A stretch of 64,000 nucleotides of DNA from Planctomycetota bacterium (GTDB lineage Bacteria > Planctomycetota > UBA1135): NCBI GenBank assembly GCA_002705055.1, contig PAHY01000042.1, forward strand, positions 124,001 to 188,000, read 5' to 3'. The position numbers were made by a program, and so were the translations under genes. Below the pieces are notes generated by a model that was given only the letters and a program-made list of their open reading frames with translations, had not been told where the DNA came from and made no database searches. Below, piece by piece: positions 43,317 to 50,935 of this stretch; within the stretch, counting starts at the first letter, position 1, and each line of letters starts with the position of its first letter.

Positions 43317-44515
43317 TGACCGAACACCACCGCCCCATCTGGGATCGCGGCGAAGCGATCGACCCCGAGATGCTGTCCTACACCATCGGCGACGATTGGC
43401 TGCAGGATCAGCGCCTGGTCGAGCACGATATCGCCGGTTCTCTGGCTCACGTGGCCGGGCTGGTGCACGCCGGTCTGCTTGAGGACGAGGCCGGGCAACG
43501 CATCTCGAAGGGGCTGCGCGAGCTGCTGGACGAGTATCGGGCCGGGTCCTGGCAGCTCACCCCGGCCGACGAGGACGTGCACTCGGCGGTGGAGCGGTTG
43601 CTGACCGCCAAGATCGGCGAGGACGGCGGCCGCATGCACCTCGGCCGTTCGCGCAACGATCAGGTCACCGTCGACGTCCGGCTGTGGCTGCGCGCGGCGA
43701 GCGCCGACGCCATCGCGGCCACCGAGCAGCTCATCGCTTCGCTGCAGGAGCTGGAGTCAGCGCACGGCAGCCTGCCGCTGCCGGGCTACACCCACCTGCG
43801 CCGCGCCATGCCGTCCTCAATCGGCGATTGGCTGGGCGCGCACCGGGCCTCCTTCGCGGCCGACCTGGACGCGCTGCGGGACGCGCAGAAACGCGGCCGC
43901 TTCTGCCCGCTGGGTAGCGGCTCCGGCTACGGCATCCCGCTTCCGCTAGACCGCGGCTTCGTCGCCGAGCAGCTCGGCTTTGACGGCCCGGAGGAGCCCG
44001 TCACCGCGGTGCAGCATGGCCGCGGCCGCCCCGAGCTGGCCTACCTGAGCGCGCTCGAAGGCCTGGCGATCTCGCTGGGCAAGCTGGCCGCCGACCTGTG
44101 GCTTTATTCCAGCGCCGAGTTCGGCTTCGTCGTGCTGCCGACCGAGTTCACGACCGGCAGCAGTCTGATGCCGCAGAAGCGCAACCCGGACCTAATCGAA
44201 CTCCTGCGCGCGCAGTGCCGCCAGGTCCTGGCCGACCGCGCCGCTCTGCTGGCCGTGATCCAAGATCTGCCCAGCGGCTACCACCGCGACTTCCAGCTGA
44301 TCAAGCCGCCGCTCTTCCGCGGCCACGACCGCGCGCTGGCCTCGGTGCGGATCACCGCGCGCCTCGTGCCAGCACTACAGTTCGATACCGAGACCCTGCA
44401 GCAGGCCGCCGCCGACCCGCAGCTCGCCGCCACCGCCAAGGCTCTGCAAGCCGCCGCCGAAGGCGGCCAAAGCTTCCGCTCTGCCTATCGCGAAGAGGCT
44501 GGCTCCGAAAACTAG
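43316..44515 (+). CDS. argH: Argininosuccinate lyase
   Basis: This enzyme cleaves argininosuccinate to arginine and fumarate, the final pathway step. The 399-residue product has the aspartase/fumarase superfamily segments: GRMHLGRSRNDQV near 102, the HLRRAMPSS helix and the signature GSSLMPQKRNPD (about 281-292) with the catalytic-loop serines. It is some 50 residues shorter than common ArgH, losing part of the C-terminal domain. Compact forms of this kind occur beside acylornithine carbamoyltransferases. It is the last gene of the operon; a hairpin follows immediately. Confidence 0.94.
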   Translation: MTEHHRPIWDRGEAIDPEMLSYTIGDDWLQDQRLVEHDIAGSLAHVAGLVHAGLLEDEAGQRISKGLRELLDEYRAGSWQLTPADEDVHSAVERLLTAKIGEDGGRMHLGRSRNDQVTVDVRLWLRAASADAIAATEQLIASLQELESAHGSLPLPGYTHLRRAMPSSIGDWLGAHRASFAADLDALRDAQKRGRFCPLGSGSGYGIPLPLDRGFVAEQLGFDGPEEPVTAVQHGRGRPELAYLSALEGLAISLGKLAADLWLYSSAEFGFVVLPTEFTTGSSLMPQKRNPDLIELLRAQCRQVLADRAALLAVIQDLPSGYHRDFQLIKPPLFRGHDRALASVRITARLVPALQFDTETLQQAAADPQLAATAKALQAAAEGGQSFRSAYREEAGSEN

Positions 44516-44517
44516 GG

Positions 44518-44548
44518 CAGCGCTCTAGCGAGCACGCTGAGAGCGCTG
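44518..44548. terminator. Hairpin between argH and the convergent hypothetical gene
   Basis: Nine-base outer arms (44518-44526 and 44540-44548) plus a four-base inner stem (44527-44530 with 44535-44538) give a long hairpin with one bulged base. On the minus strand it is followed by CCCTAGTTTTC, so it should terminate the hypothetical gene, whose stop lies inside the stem. On the plus strand it follows the argH stop but lacks a T run. Confidence 0.55.
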
Positions 44549-45538
44549 GAAAGCAAAGACTCCATCGCGAATTGCATGGAGCTGAGCAACTGCAGCGGAG
44601 CGCGCCCATGCAATGCGCTTCGTACTAGGCTTGCCTTCGTAGGGTCGAAACGAGCTTGCGAGTTCTTCCCAACTCGACTCGACCGCCATGCGATTTCGAG
44701 GACTCAACTCCAATCGATCGATGGAGTACCGGAATCTCCGAAGCTCTCCTAACTCATCGCGCCCGAGCCCTTCTGGCAGAGCCTCCACCTGCACAATCAA
44801 CCAGTCCAGCGCGGCCAGGGGGTCAACAAGAGCCCAGAGGCCCCAAAGCTCGCCACAGCGACGCCCCCCCAGCACACTTGCATGAGCGGGCCCAAAGAGA
44901 TCGACAAGGACCTGGGGATGCAACCCACGAAGGGAGTCCCGAAAGAACTGCCATTCCTCCGGCAATCGACAATCGTCAGCTTCCGGCAAGAATACATGGA
45001 CAGCCTCCTGTCGAAGCTCGGGCACATGAAGGAGACCGACCAGCCAGTAGAACTCGCGTAAAAGCACCTCATCCCGTTGTCGCGGCCCCGAGCCTTCGCG
45101 GAGGGCGCCCCAGTCCTGAATTGCTTTGCGGTAGAGCGGCAAATGCTCGACCGACTTGGTTCCGTAGTGGAGACCAATCGTGGTCCAGCGGCCTCGGCGC
45201 TTCTCCAGAAATACCAGGCGCGACTCTCCCGGCTGATAGTCGGGGGGTTGCGGGCAGATGATGTTGAAGCTCGCAAGCACCGAGATGCGATCCCCTTCCG
45301 GATCACCGCGCAGGACTTCGAGAACACGCAGGTCCACCTGCGCGTCGCTAGGCCCCCATGGCCCGCCCCGTTCCTTCTTTCCATTGATGGACTCCACATC
45401 CACCACAGCGACCAAATCAGCGGTGTGCAACAACTCAAGCAGTGGAACCGGCGCAATCGGATAGACCAAAACTTCCTCTCCGTTGGCGTGAAGAGAAGCG
45501 CAATGCGCCAGAACGAAAACCGAGAGCAGACTTGCCAT
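44525..45538 (-). CDS. Hypothetical exported protein, lower GC than neighbours
   Basis: The 337-residue product begins with a signal-peptide-like segment (ASLLSVFVLAHCASLHANG). An OB/TIMP-like beta region follows (ADLVAVVDVESINGKK, then VDLRVLEVLRG and ESRLVFLEKRRGRWTTIG). This type recurs in bacterial proteins of unknown role. The C-terminal half is alpha-rich with many Trp and Leu and no motif I recognise. Base composition is visibly less GC-rich than the flanking arg and kbl genes, with less biased third positions, suggesting recent acquisition. The AAGGAG ribosome-binding stretch abuts the ATG at 45538 with no spacing, so the true start may be a few codons later. Confidence 0.6.
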   Translation of the reverse strand: MASLLSVFVLAHCASLHANGEEVLVYPIAPVPLLELLHTADLVAVVDVESINGKKERGGPWGPSDAQVDLRVLEVLRGDPEGDRISVLASFNIICPQPPDYQPGESRLVFLEKRRGRWTTIGLHYGTKSVEHLPLYRKAIQDWGALREGSGPRQRDEVLLREFYWLVGLLHVPELRQEAVHVFLPEADDCRLPEEWQFFRDSLRGLHPQVLVDLFGPAHASVLGGRRCGELWGLWALVDPLAALDWLIVQVEALPEGLGRDELGELRRFRYSIDRLELSPRNRMAVESSWEELASSFRPYEGKPSTKRIAWARSAAVAQLHAIRDGVFAFQRSQRAR

Positions 45539-45544
45539 CTCCTT

Positions 45545-45567
45545 GGTCTAACGCCGAGCGTTAGGCC
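45545..45567. repeat. Short inverted repeat upstream of the low-GC gene
   Basis: Seven-base perfect arms 45548-45554 and 45558-45564 enclose a three-base loop, extendable with one wobble to ten pairs. On the plus strand the ends read GTCTAAC and GTTAGGC, which fit the RYYYAAC/GTTRRRY core-site consensus of integron attC sites. The whole is far too short for a functional attC. It sits between the kbl and hypothetical genes. Confidence 0.4.
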
Positions 45568-45662
45568 TGCATTTCACTTTTTGCGCCGTGAATTCTCTGT
45601 AGCACAGCCTGCGTAGGGAGAGAGGCTGCCGCTGCGACGCCGCTCCCGGCCGACTCGGAAGG

Positions 45663-46871
45663 CTAGGAAATCACGCCGTGCTTCTTGCCGACCTTGACGA
45701 AGGCGGCGACGGCGCGTTCGAGGTGTTCCTGCTCGTGGCCGGCGGAGATTTGGACGCGGATGCGGGCCTGGCCGCGCGGCACGACCGGGAAGCTGAAGCC
45801 GATCACGTAGATGCCTTCGTCGAGCATGTCGCGGGCCACGTCGGCGGCCAGCTTGGCGTCGCCGAGCATGATCGGCACGATGGCGTGCACGCCCTCCTTG
45901 ATGGCGAAGCCGGCCTCGGTCATGGCCTGGCGGAACCACATCGTGTTGCGCTCCAGCTTGTCGCGCAGCTCGGTCGTGGCCGAAAGGCGATCGAAGACCG
46001 CGATGCTGGCGGCCACGATCGGCGGCGCGACCGAGTTCGAGAACAGATAGGGCCGCGAGCGGTTGCGCAGGGTGTCGACGATCACCTTGGAGGCGCTGGT
46101 GTAGCCGCCGGAAGCGCCGCCCAGCGCCTTGCCGAGCGTCGAGGTGATGATGTGCACCCGCCCCATCACGCCGCAGTGCTCGTGGGTGCCGCGACCGGTC
46201 GCGCCCATGAAGCCGCTCGAGTGACTGTCGTCGACGTGGACGATCGCGCCGTACTTCTCGGCCAGATCGCAGATCTCGCCCAGCTTGGCGACGTAGCCGT
46301 CCATCGAGAACACCCCGTCGGTGGTAATCATGATCCGGCGCGCGTTGCCCTCGACCGCTTCCTTCAGGCAGTTCTCCAGCTCGGCCATGTCCGAGTTGGC
46401 GTAACGGAAGCGCTTGGCCTTGCACAGCCGCACGCCGTCGATGATCGAGGCGTGGTTGAGCGCATCGGAGATGATCGCGTCTTCCGGGCCGAGCAGGGTC
46501 TCGAACAGACCGGCGTTGGCGTCGAAGCAGCTGGTGTAGAGGATCGTGTCCTCAAAGCCGAGGAACTCCGAGATCTTGGCCTCGAGCTGCTTGTGGATGT
46601 CCTGCGTGCCGCAGATGAAGCGCACCGAGGACATGCCGAAGCCATGGGTATCCAGGCTCTTGCGCGCGGCTTCGATCAGCGCCGGGTCGTCGGACAGGCC
46701 CAGGTAGTTATTGGCGCAGAAGTTGAGCACCTCCTGGCCGGTGGACACCTTGATCAGAGCGTCCTGCGGCGTGACGATCACGCGCTCTTCCTTGTAGAGG
46801 CCCGCTTCGCGGATCTCGTCGAGTTCGGCGGCAAGTTGCGCTTCGAAGGGCGTCTGCACGGCTTCGGTCAT
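45663..46871 (-). CDS. kbl: Glycine C-acetyltransferase (2-amino-3-ketobutyrate CoA ligase)
   Basis: This PLP enzyme cleaves 2-amino-3-ketobutyrate with CoA to glycine and acetyl-CoA, the second step of threonine degradation. The 402-residue product shows the alpha-oxoamine synthase fold: [33 protein letters not shown] and the PLP lysine in [13 protein letters not shown] (about Lys247). Length and motifs fit Kbl better than BioF or HemA relatives. It is 31 bases downstream of tdh on the same strand, forming the usual tdh-kbl pair in reversed order relative to E. coli. Confidence 0.95.
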   Translation of the reverse strand: MTEAVQTPFEAQLAAELDEIREAGLYKEERVIVTPQDALIKVSTGQEVLNFCANNYLGLSDDPALIEAARKSLDTHGFGMSSVRFICGTQDIHKQLEAKISEFLGFEDTILYTSCFDANAGLFETLLGPEDAIISDALNHASIIDGVRLCKAKRFRYANSDMAELENCLKEAVEGNARRIMITTDGVFSMDGYVAKLGEICDLAEKYGAIVHVDDSHSSGFMGATGRGTHEHCGVMGRVHIITSTLGKALGGASGGYTSASKVIVDTLRNRSRPYLFSNSVAPPIVAASIAVFDRLSATTELRDKLERNTMWFRQAMTEAGFAIKEGVHAIVPIMLGDAKLAADVARDMLDEGIYVIGFSFPVVPRGQARIRVQISAGHEQEHLERAVAAFVKVGKKHGVIS

Positions 46872-46902
46872 GCGACCGATTCTAGCAGCGCCCCGGCCCG
46901 GC

Positions 46903-47976
46903 CTAGCCGGCGGACGGATCCAGGACCACCTTGTGCGCCTCGCCCTTGTCGAGCAGCGCGATGCCCTCCTCGAAGGAGGACAGCGGCAGCTGGTGGGTGA
47001 CGATGTGGTCGAGGTCGAGGCCCAGCTTGAGCATCGACAGCATCTCGTCCCAGGTGTCGAACATGCGCCGACCGACCACCCCCTTGAGGGTGAGTCCTTT
47101 GAAGATGACCCGCTCGCTGAAGCGATCGATCAGCAGATCGCGGCCGGCAGGAATGCCCAGCATGACCATCTCGCCGCCCGGGTAGAGCACCTCGAGGCCA
47201 TCGTTGATCGCCGGCACCGCGCCGCTCATTTCGAGCACCACGTCGACGCCGCCGCCGCTGAACTCGCGGACCTTGCCGGCGAAGTCCGGCTCGCTGAGCG
47301 GATTGACGATGTGAATCGGCACGCGGTCGCCCATGCGGGCCGCCCACTCGTGGGCGCGCTCGAGGTGCCCGGGCGAGACCTCGGAGATTGTCAGCGACGC
47401 GGCACCCTTGAACTGCACCACCGCCGCGGCCATCGCGCCGATGGCGCCGTAACCGGACAGCAGCACGTGGCGCCCTTCGACCGTGTTGGCTGCCTGCACG
47501 GTGTGCACCGCATTGCCCAGCGCGTCAAGCAGAGCGCCGATGTGCGGCGGCACCGTTTCCGGGTCGAGCCGCACCAGGTTGGAAGCCGGTACCACGACCG
47601 ACTCGGCGAAGCAGCCGTTCTGCTGCAGGCCGGCGATCTTGGTGTGCTCGCAGACGTGGAAATCGCCGCGCAGGCAGGCGCGACAGTGGCCGCAGACGAT
47701 GTGCATCTCGGCGGAGACGTAGTCGCCTTCCGACCAGGTCTCGACACCATCACCCACGGCGTCGATGTAACCGCAGAACTCGTGGCCGATCGTGACCGGC
47801 GGCCGCACCAGATGCGAGATCGACTCGTCCCAGTGGTAGATGTGGCGGTCGGTGCCACAGATCGCCGTGCGCGCCACGCGCACACGGACCTCGCCCGGCC
47901 CCGGTGTGGGAACCTCGACATCATCGCCGTAGGAGACCCCGCGGGCCTCCGGGCGCACCATCTGGATTGCACGCAT
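46903..47976 (-). CDS. tdh: L-threonine 3-dehydrogenase (zinc MDR family)
   Basis: This enzyme oxidises threonine with NAD+ to 2-amino-3-ketobutyrate, the substrate of Kbl. The 357-residue medium-chain dehydrogenase has catalytic-zinc residues Cys40 (CGTDRH) and His65-Glu66 (IGHE). The structural-zinc cysteines are at 95, 98, 101 and 109. The NAD fold contains [14 protein letters not shown]. Pairing with kbl makes the threonine assignment secure among MDR enzymes. It starts 36 bases after the rodA stop on the same strand, so it may be read through from the cell-wall operon. Confidence 0.92.
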   Translation of the reverse strand: MRAIQMVRPEARGVSYGDDVEVPTPGPGEVRVRVARTAICGTDRHIYHWDESISHLVRPPVTIGHEFCGYIDAVGDGVETWSEGDYVSAEMHIVCGHCRACLRGDFHVCEHTKIAGLQQNGCFAESVVVPASNLVRLDPETVPPHIGALLDALGNAVHTVQAANTVEGRHVLLSGYGAIGAMAAAVVQFKGAASLTISEVSPGHLERAHEWAARMGDRVPIHIVNPLSEPDFAGKVREFSGGGVDVVLEMSGAVPAINDGLEVLYPGGEMVMLGIPAGRDLLIDRFSERVIFKGLTLKGVVGRRMFDTWDEMLSMLKLGLDLDHIVTHQLPLSSFEEGIALLDKGEAHKVVLDPSAG

Positions 47977-48012
47977 GCGCTTTCGATTCTACCGCCGGCG
48001 GCGGCTTAGCTT

Positions 48013-49158
48013 CTAATCATCGTCCCCGTAGGCCCGCCTTTCAAATAGCGGCGCGGGCGCGGCCCCGGCCGAGAGCGCGACCCCCAGCAGCAGGCCCGAG
48101 ACCGCCATCGAGCTGCCGCCCCAGGACACCATCGGCAGCGGCAGCCCCGTGGTCGGCCAGGCGCCGCTGGATACCCCCACGTTGAGGCAGAGGTGGGTCG
48201 CGAAGTGCACCCCGATCCCCGCCACGACCAGCCGGGTGAAGGGGTCGCGGTATCGGCTGGCCCGCACGAAGGCCGTGACCGGCAGCAGCGAGTACAGAAA
48301 CAGGAAGGCGAGCGAGCCGAGGAAGCCAAACTCCTCGGCGATCACCGGGAAGATGAAGTCGTTGTGGCGCTCGGGGAGTCGGTCCAGCCGGTTCTCCGGC
48401 CCCTGCCCCCAGCCATGCCCGGTCCATCCGCCCGACCCGATGGCCAGCTTGGCATGCCAGAGGTGATAACCGGCGTCGGCGATCTCTTCTTCGCTGAGAT
48501 GATCCTGCCGCCACCAGGTCTCGATTCGCTCGCGTTGATAATCCTGAATCGCCAGGAAGGCGAATGGGGCCAGCAGCACCGGCAGGATGAAGAACCAGCG
48601 CATCACGCGGCCCGGCGTGCCGGCCAACCAGGCGAGCGCCAAGAACAGCGGGACGGTGCTGAGCGCGGTACCCAGATCCGGCTGGATCAGGATCAGACCG
48701 AAGGGGACGACGGTGAGCAGCGCCGGGGTGGTGAGCTCGGTCATCCGGCGCGGGCGCGGCCGCGAGGCGAACCAACGCGCCAGCGCCAGAATGATGCCGA
48801 GCTTGGCAAACTCACTAGGCTGCAGCTTGAAGCCGCCGCCGAGGTCAATCCAGCGCCGGGCGTTGTTGGTCGAGTCGCCGATGACGAAGACCGAGAGCAG
48901 GAATCCGATGCAGCCGGCGTAGACCAGCCAGGCCTGACTGCGCCACAGCCGCGCGGGGATCGAGGCGCCGATCGCGCAGGTCACCCCGACCGCCGCCATC
49001 CGCACCATATGCCCCTTCGGCAGCGCGTCGGCGCCGCCGATGCTCCACTGCATGATCAGCCCAGCCAGCAGGATCATCCCCGTGACCGGCAGCAGCGGCC
49101 AGTCGGTGCGCTTCAGGAAGCGCCAGACTCGAACCGGGGGGGAACCGCTTGCCGCCAT
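48013..49158 (-). CDS. rodA: Rod-shape SEDS peptidoglycan polymerase RodA
   Basis: This SEDS-family glycosyltransferase polymerises lipid II with PBP2 during cell elongation. The 381-residue product has about ten membrane segments and the family motifs RRWIDLGGGFKLQPSEFAKL, QPDLGTA, and ERHNDFIFPVIAEEFG with the catalytic Asp. It ends with GLPLPMVSWGGSSM. It belongs to the minus-strand mreB-mreC-mreD-mrdA group but is separated from mrdA by a metalloprotease gene that ends six bases before its start. Confidence 0.93.
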   Translation of the reverse strand: MAASGSPPVRVWRFLKRTDWPLLPVTGMILLAGLIMQWSIGGADALPKGHMVRMAAVGVTCAIGASIPARLWRSQAWLVYAGCIGFLLSVFVIGDSTNNARRWIDLGGGFKLQPSEFAKLGIILALARWFASRPRPRRMTELTTPALLTVVPFGLILIQPDLGTALSTVPLFLALAWLAGTPGRVMRWFFILPVLLAPFAFLAIQDYQRERIETWWRQDHLSEEEIADAGYHLWHAKLAIGSGGWTGHGWGQGPENRLDRLPERHNDFIFPVIAEEFGFLGSLAFLFLYSLLPVTAFVRASRYRDPFTRLVVAGIGVHFATHLCLNVGVSSGAWPTTGLPLPMVSWGGSSMAVSGLLLGVALSAGAAPAPLFERRAYGDDD

Positions 49159-49164
49159 CGCCGG

Positions 49165-50934
49165 CTATTCGCCTTCGAGAATCAGCGTGAAAGGCGAAGG
49201 CAGATTGGAGGCGTTGTGGGTCCAGCGCATTTCCACTTCGGAAACGCCGGCCGTCTTCGGCTCGTAGATGACCGTGAACTCCAGCGCGTCGCCCGGATTG
49301 AGGCGCAACGGGCTAAGGCAGGAGTCATCGGCGACGCGCCGCATGACCGTCGCGATGTAGGGCTCGAAGTCGGGGTCGATCCGATTCAAGCCGCCGACGC
49401 AGGTGTGGCAATAACTCAGGATGGTGCCTTTGACGCAATCCCGCTGAGTCTGGCAGACCCCGAAGGCCTGCGAGCACTCATCGAAGGGCGGGCAATAGTC
49501 GTGGGTGTGCGCGGTCCCGAAGTTGTGACCGATCTCGTGCGCGACGACGACGAAATCCCAGTAGCCGACGGCGCGGTCAAAGTCGAAGCTCGACCAGACG
49601 GCGCCGGTCGTGATCCCGGTGCTGACCCCAAAGCCGCCGGTGCGGCTGCACAGAGTGCCGCTCTCGGAGTAGTAGGCGATCCCACCTTCGTTCATGCCGT
49701 TGCACAGCAGATGCCCCAGGTCCGCATCTGCGGCGGCACCCGGCCAGTTATTGCCCCAGTGATCAGCAAACTCCTCGAGCAGGTCCTCGGCGGAGCCGGC
49801 GGTATCCGGAGCTACCCAGGGATCCGACTCGGTGTCGTAGAGCCGCAGGTAGACCATCTCGAGCTGCGTCTGAATGCGCTGCTGATAGCGATGCCCCACG
49901 GCCGCGACGAGCTGGGCGACGTAGGTCGTGGCCGCCGCGTTGTCGCCGAACTGGTCGAAGAAGTCCTCGTCGGTCTCGAAGCCAAGCTGGCAACGGCGCA
50001 CCGCACCCACGCTCGCGGCGAGGCCCTCGGAGTCGCCGTCACCGTCAGAGCCGGGCGACTGCAGGATGTCATCGCCCTCGGTGCCGCCGGTCCAGCCCGG
50101 CTCACGCACCGGCGGCGGAACGAGCCCGCATCGGAAGTCGCGCGCCGATTGCGGCTCGACCGCCTGCAGGCTACTCAGCCTCCAGATGCGCTGGCGTGCC
50201 GCATCCCAACCCTGCACCGGATCCGGCTCGGTGCCCAGCAGGATGACCTCATCGTCGGTGTGCATCCAACCACGACTTCCGCGCGGCGAGAAGCTGAGGA
50301 AGACGGTGCTACCGGGATCTCCTACGACTTCGCCGGTCCAGGCGCTGAACCCCGCGAGCACTTCCGTGACGGCGTCAGCCCAGACCTGGCCGTCGACCAC
50401 CACCTGCGCGCCCGCGGCGAAGGGCGAGGGCAGCGGCCGCAGGATGAGGTCCGCGGTCTCGCCGTCCGGCATCGGAAAGGACGGGATCAGCCGCGGGCGG
50501 GCGTCGCGTTGCGCGGCCGCCGCCCACTGGCCGATGCTCGCAGCATCGGGCAGGAAGACCTCGCCAAAGACCGGGTCGCTGCTGAGCGGCGCGCCGGGGA
50601 AGCGCAGCTCACTCTCCGGCGGCGGCGAACCCGCGGTGAGGCTGGAGTAGTTGGACTCCGACAGCAGTTCGAAGTCGCGGACATCGAGTTCGTCGGTGGC
50701 CTCAAACAGCACCGGGTCCAGCCGCACCGAATCCGAACCGGAGTTCATGAAGCGGATGTTCAGCTCCTGGCCCGGCTGAATCCCTGTGATCCGATCGCCC
50801 GAGGAGTAGCCGCTGCCGCCAATCTCAATGTCGAGACTGGCGTTGGGGTTCTTCTTGCTGCCCCCGCCCCCACAGGCGGCCAAGCTGGCCGCGACAAGAA
50901 GGAAGGCGAACAATCGTGGCGGAGAACTCTGCAT
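49165..50934 (-). CDS. Metzincin-type metalloprotease lipoprotein within the elongasome cluster
   Basis: The 589-residue product has a clear lipoprotein signal with lipobox SLAAC (Cys21) and a Gly-rich linker. The catalytic zinc motif HEIGHNFGTAH lies near residues 466-476. It is followed by THDYCPPFDEC, which resembles reprolysin-like (M12B-type) sites with HExxHNxGxxH and nearby cysteines. A late Asn/Ile-rich segment (GTILSYCHTCVG) may be the Met-turn equivalent, though the usual Met is not obvious. The last 70 residues form an Ig-like beta domain (ALEFTVIYEPKTAGVSEVEM). It starts one base after mrdA and ends six bases before rodA, so it should be co-translated with them. Target proteins are unknown. 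Confidence 0.82.
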   Translation of the reverse strand: MQSSPPRLFAFLLVAASLAACGGGGSKKNPNASLDIEIGGSGYSSGDRITGIQPGQELNIRFMNSGSDSVRLDPVLFEATDELDVRDFELLSESNYSSLTAGSPPPESELRFPGAPLSSDPVFGEVFLPDAASIGQWAAAAQRDARPRLIPSFPMPDGETADLILRPLPSPFAAGAQVVVDGQVWADAVTEVLAGFSAWTGEVVGDPGSTVFLSFSPRGSRGWMHTDDEVILLGTEPDPVQGWDAARQRIWRLSSLQAVEPQSARDFRCGLVPPPVREPGWTGGTEGDDILQSPGSDGDGDSEGLAASVGAVRRCQLGFETDEDFFDQFGDNAAATTYVAQLVAAVGHRYQQRIQTQLEMVYLRLYDTESDPWVAPDTAGSAEDLLEEFADHWGNNWPGAAADADLGHLLCNGMNEGGIAYYSESGTLCSRTGGFGVSTGITTGAVWSSFDFDRAVGYWDFVVVAHEIGHNFGTAHTHDYCPPFDECSQAFGVCQTQRDCVKGTILSYCHTCVGGLNRIDPDFEPYIATVMRRVADDSCLSPLRLNPGDALEFTVIYEPKTAGVSEVEMRWTHNASNLPSPFTLILEGE

Positions 50935-50935
50935 G

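Noticed and set aside
47977..48012. Terminator between rodA and tdh
   Set aside because: A five-base-pair GC repeat without a T run; read-through seems as likely.
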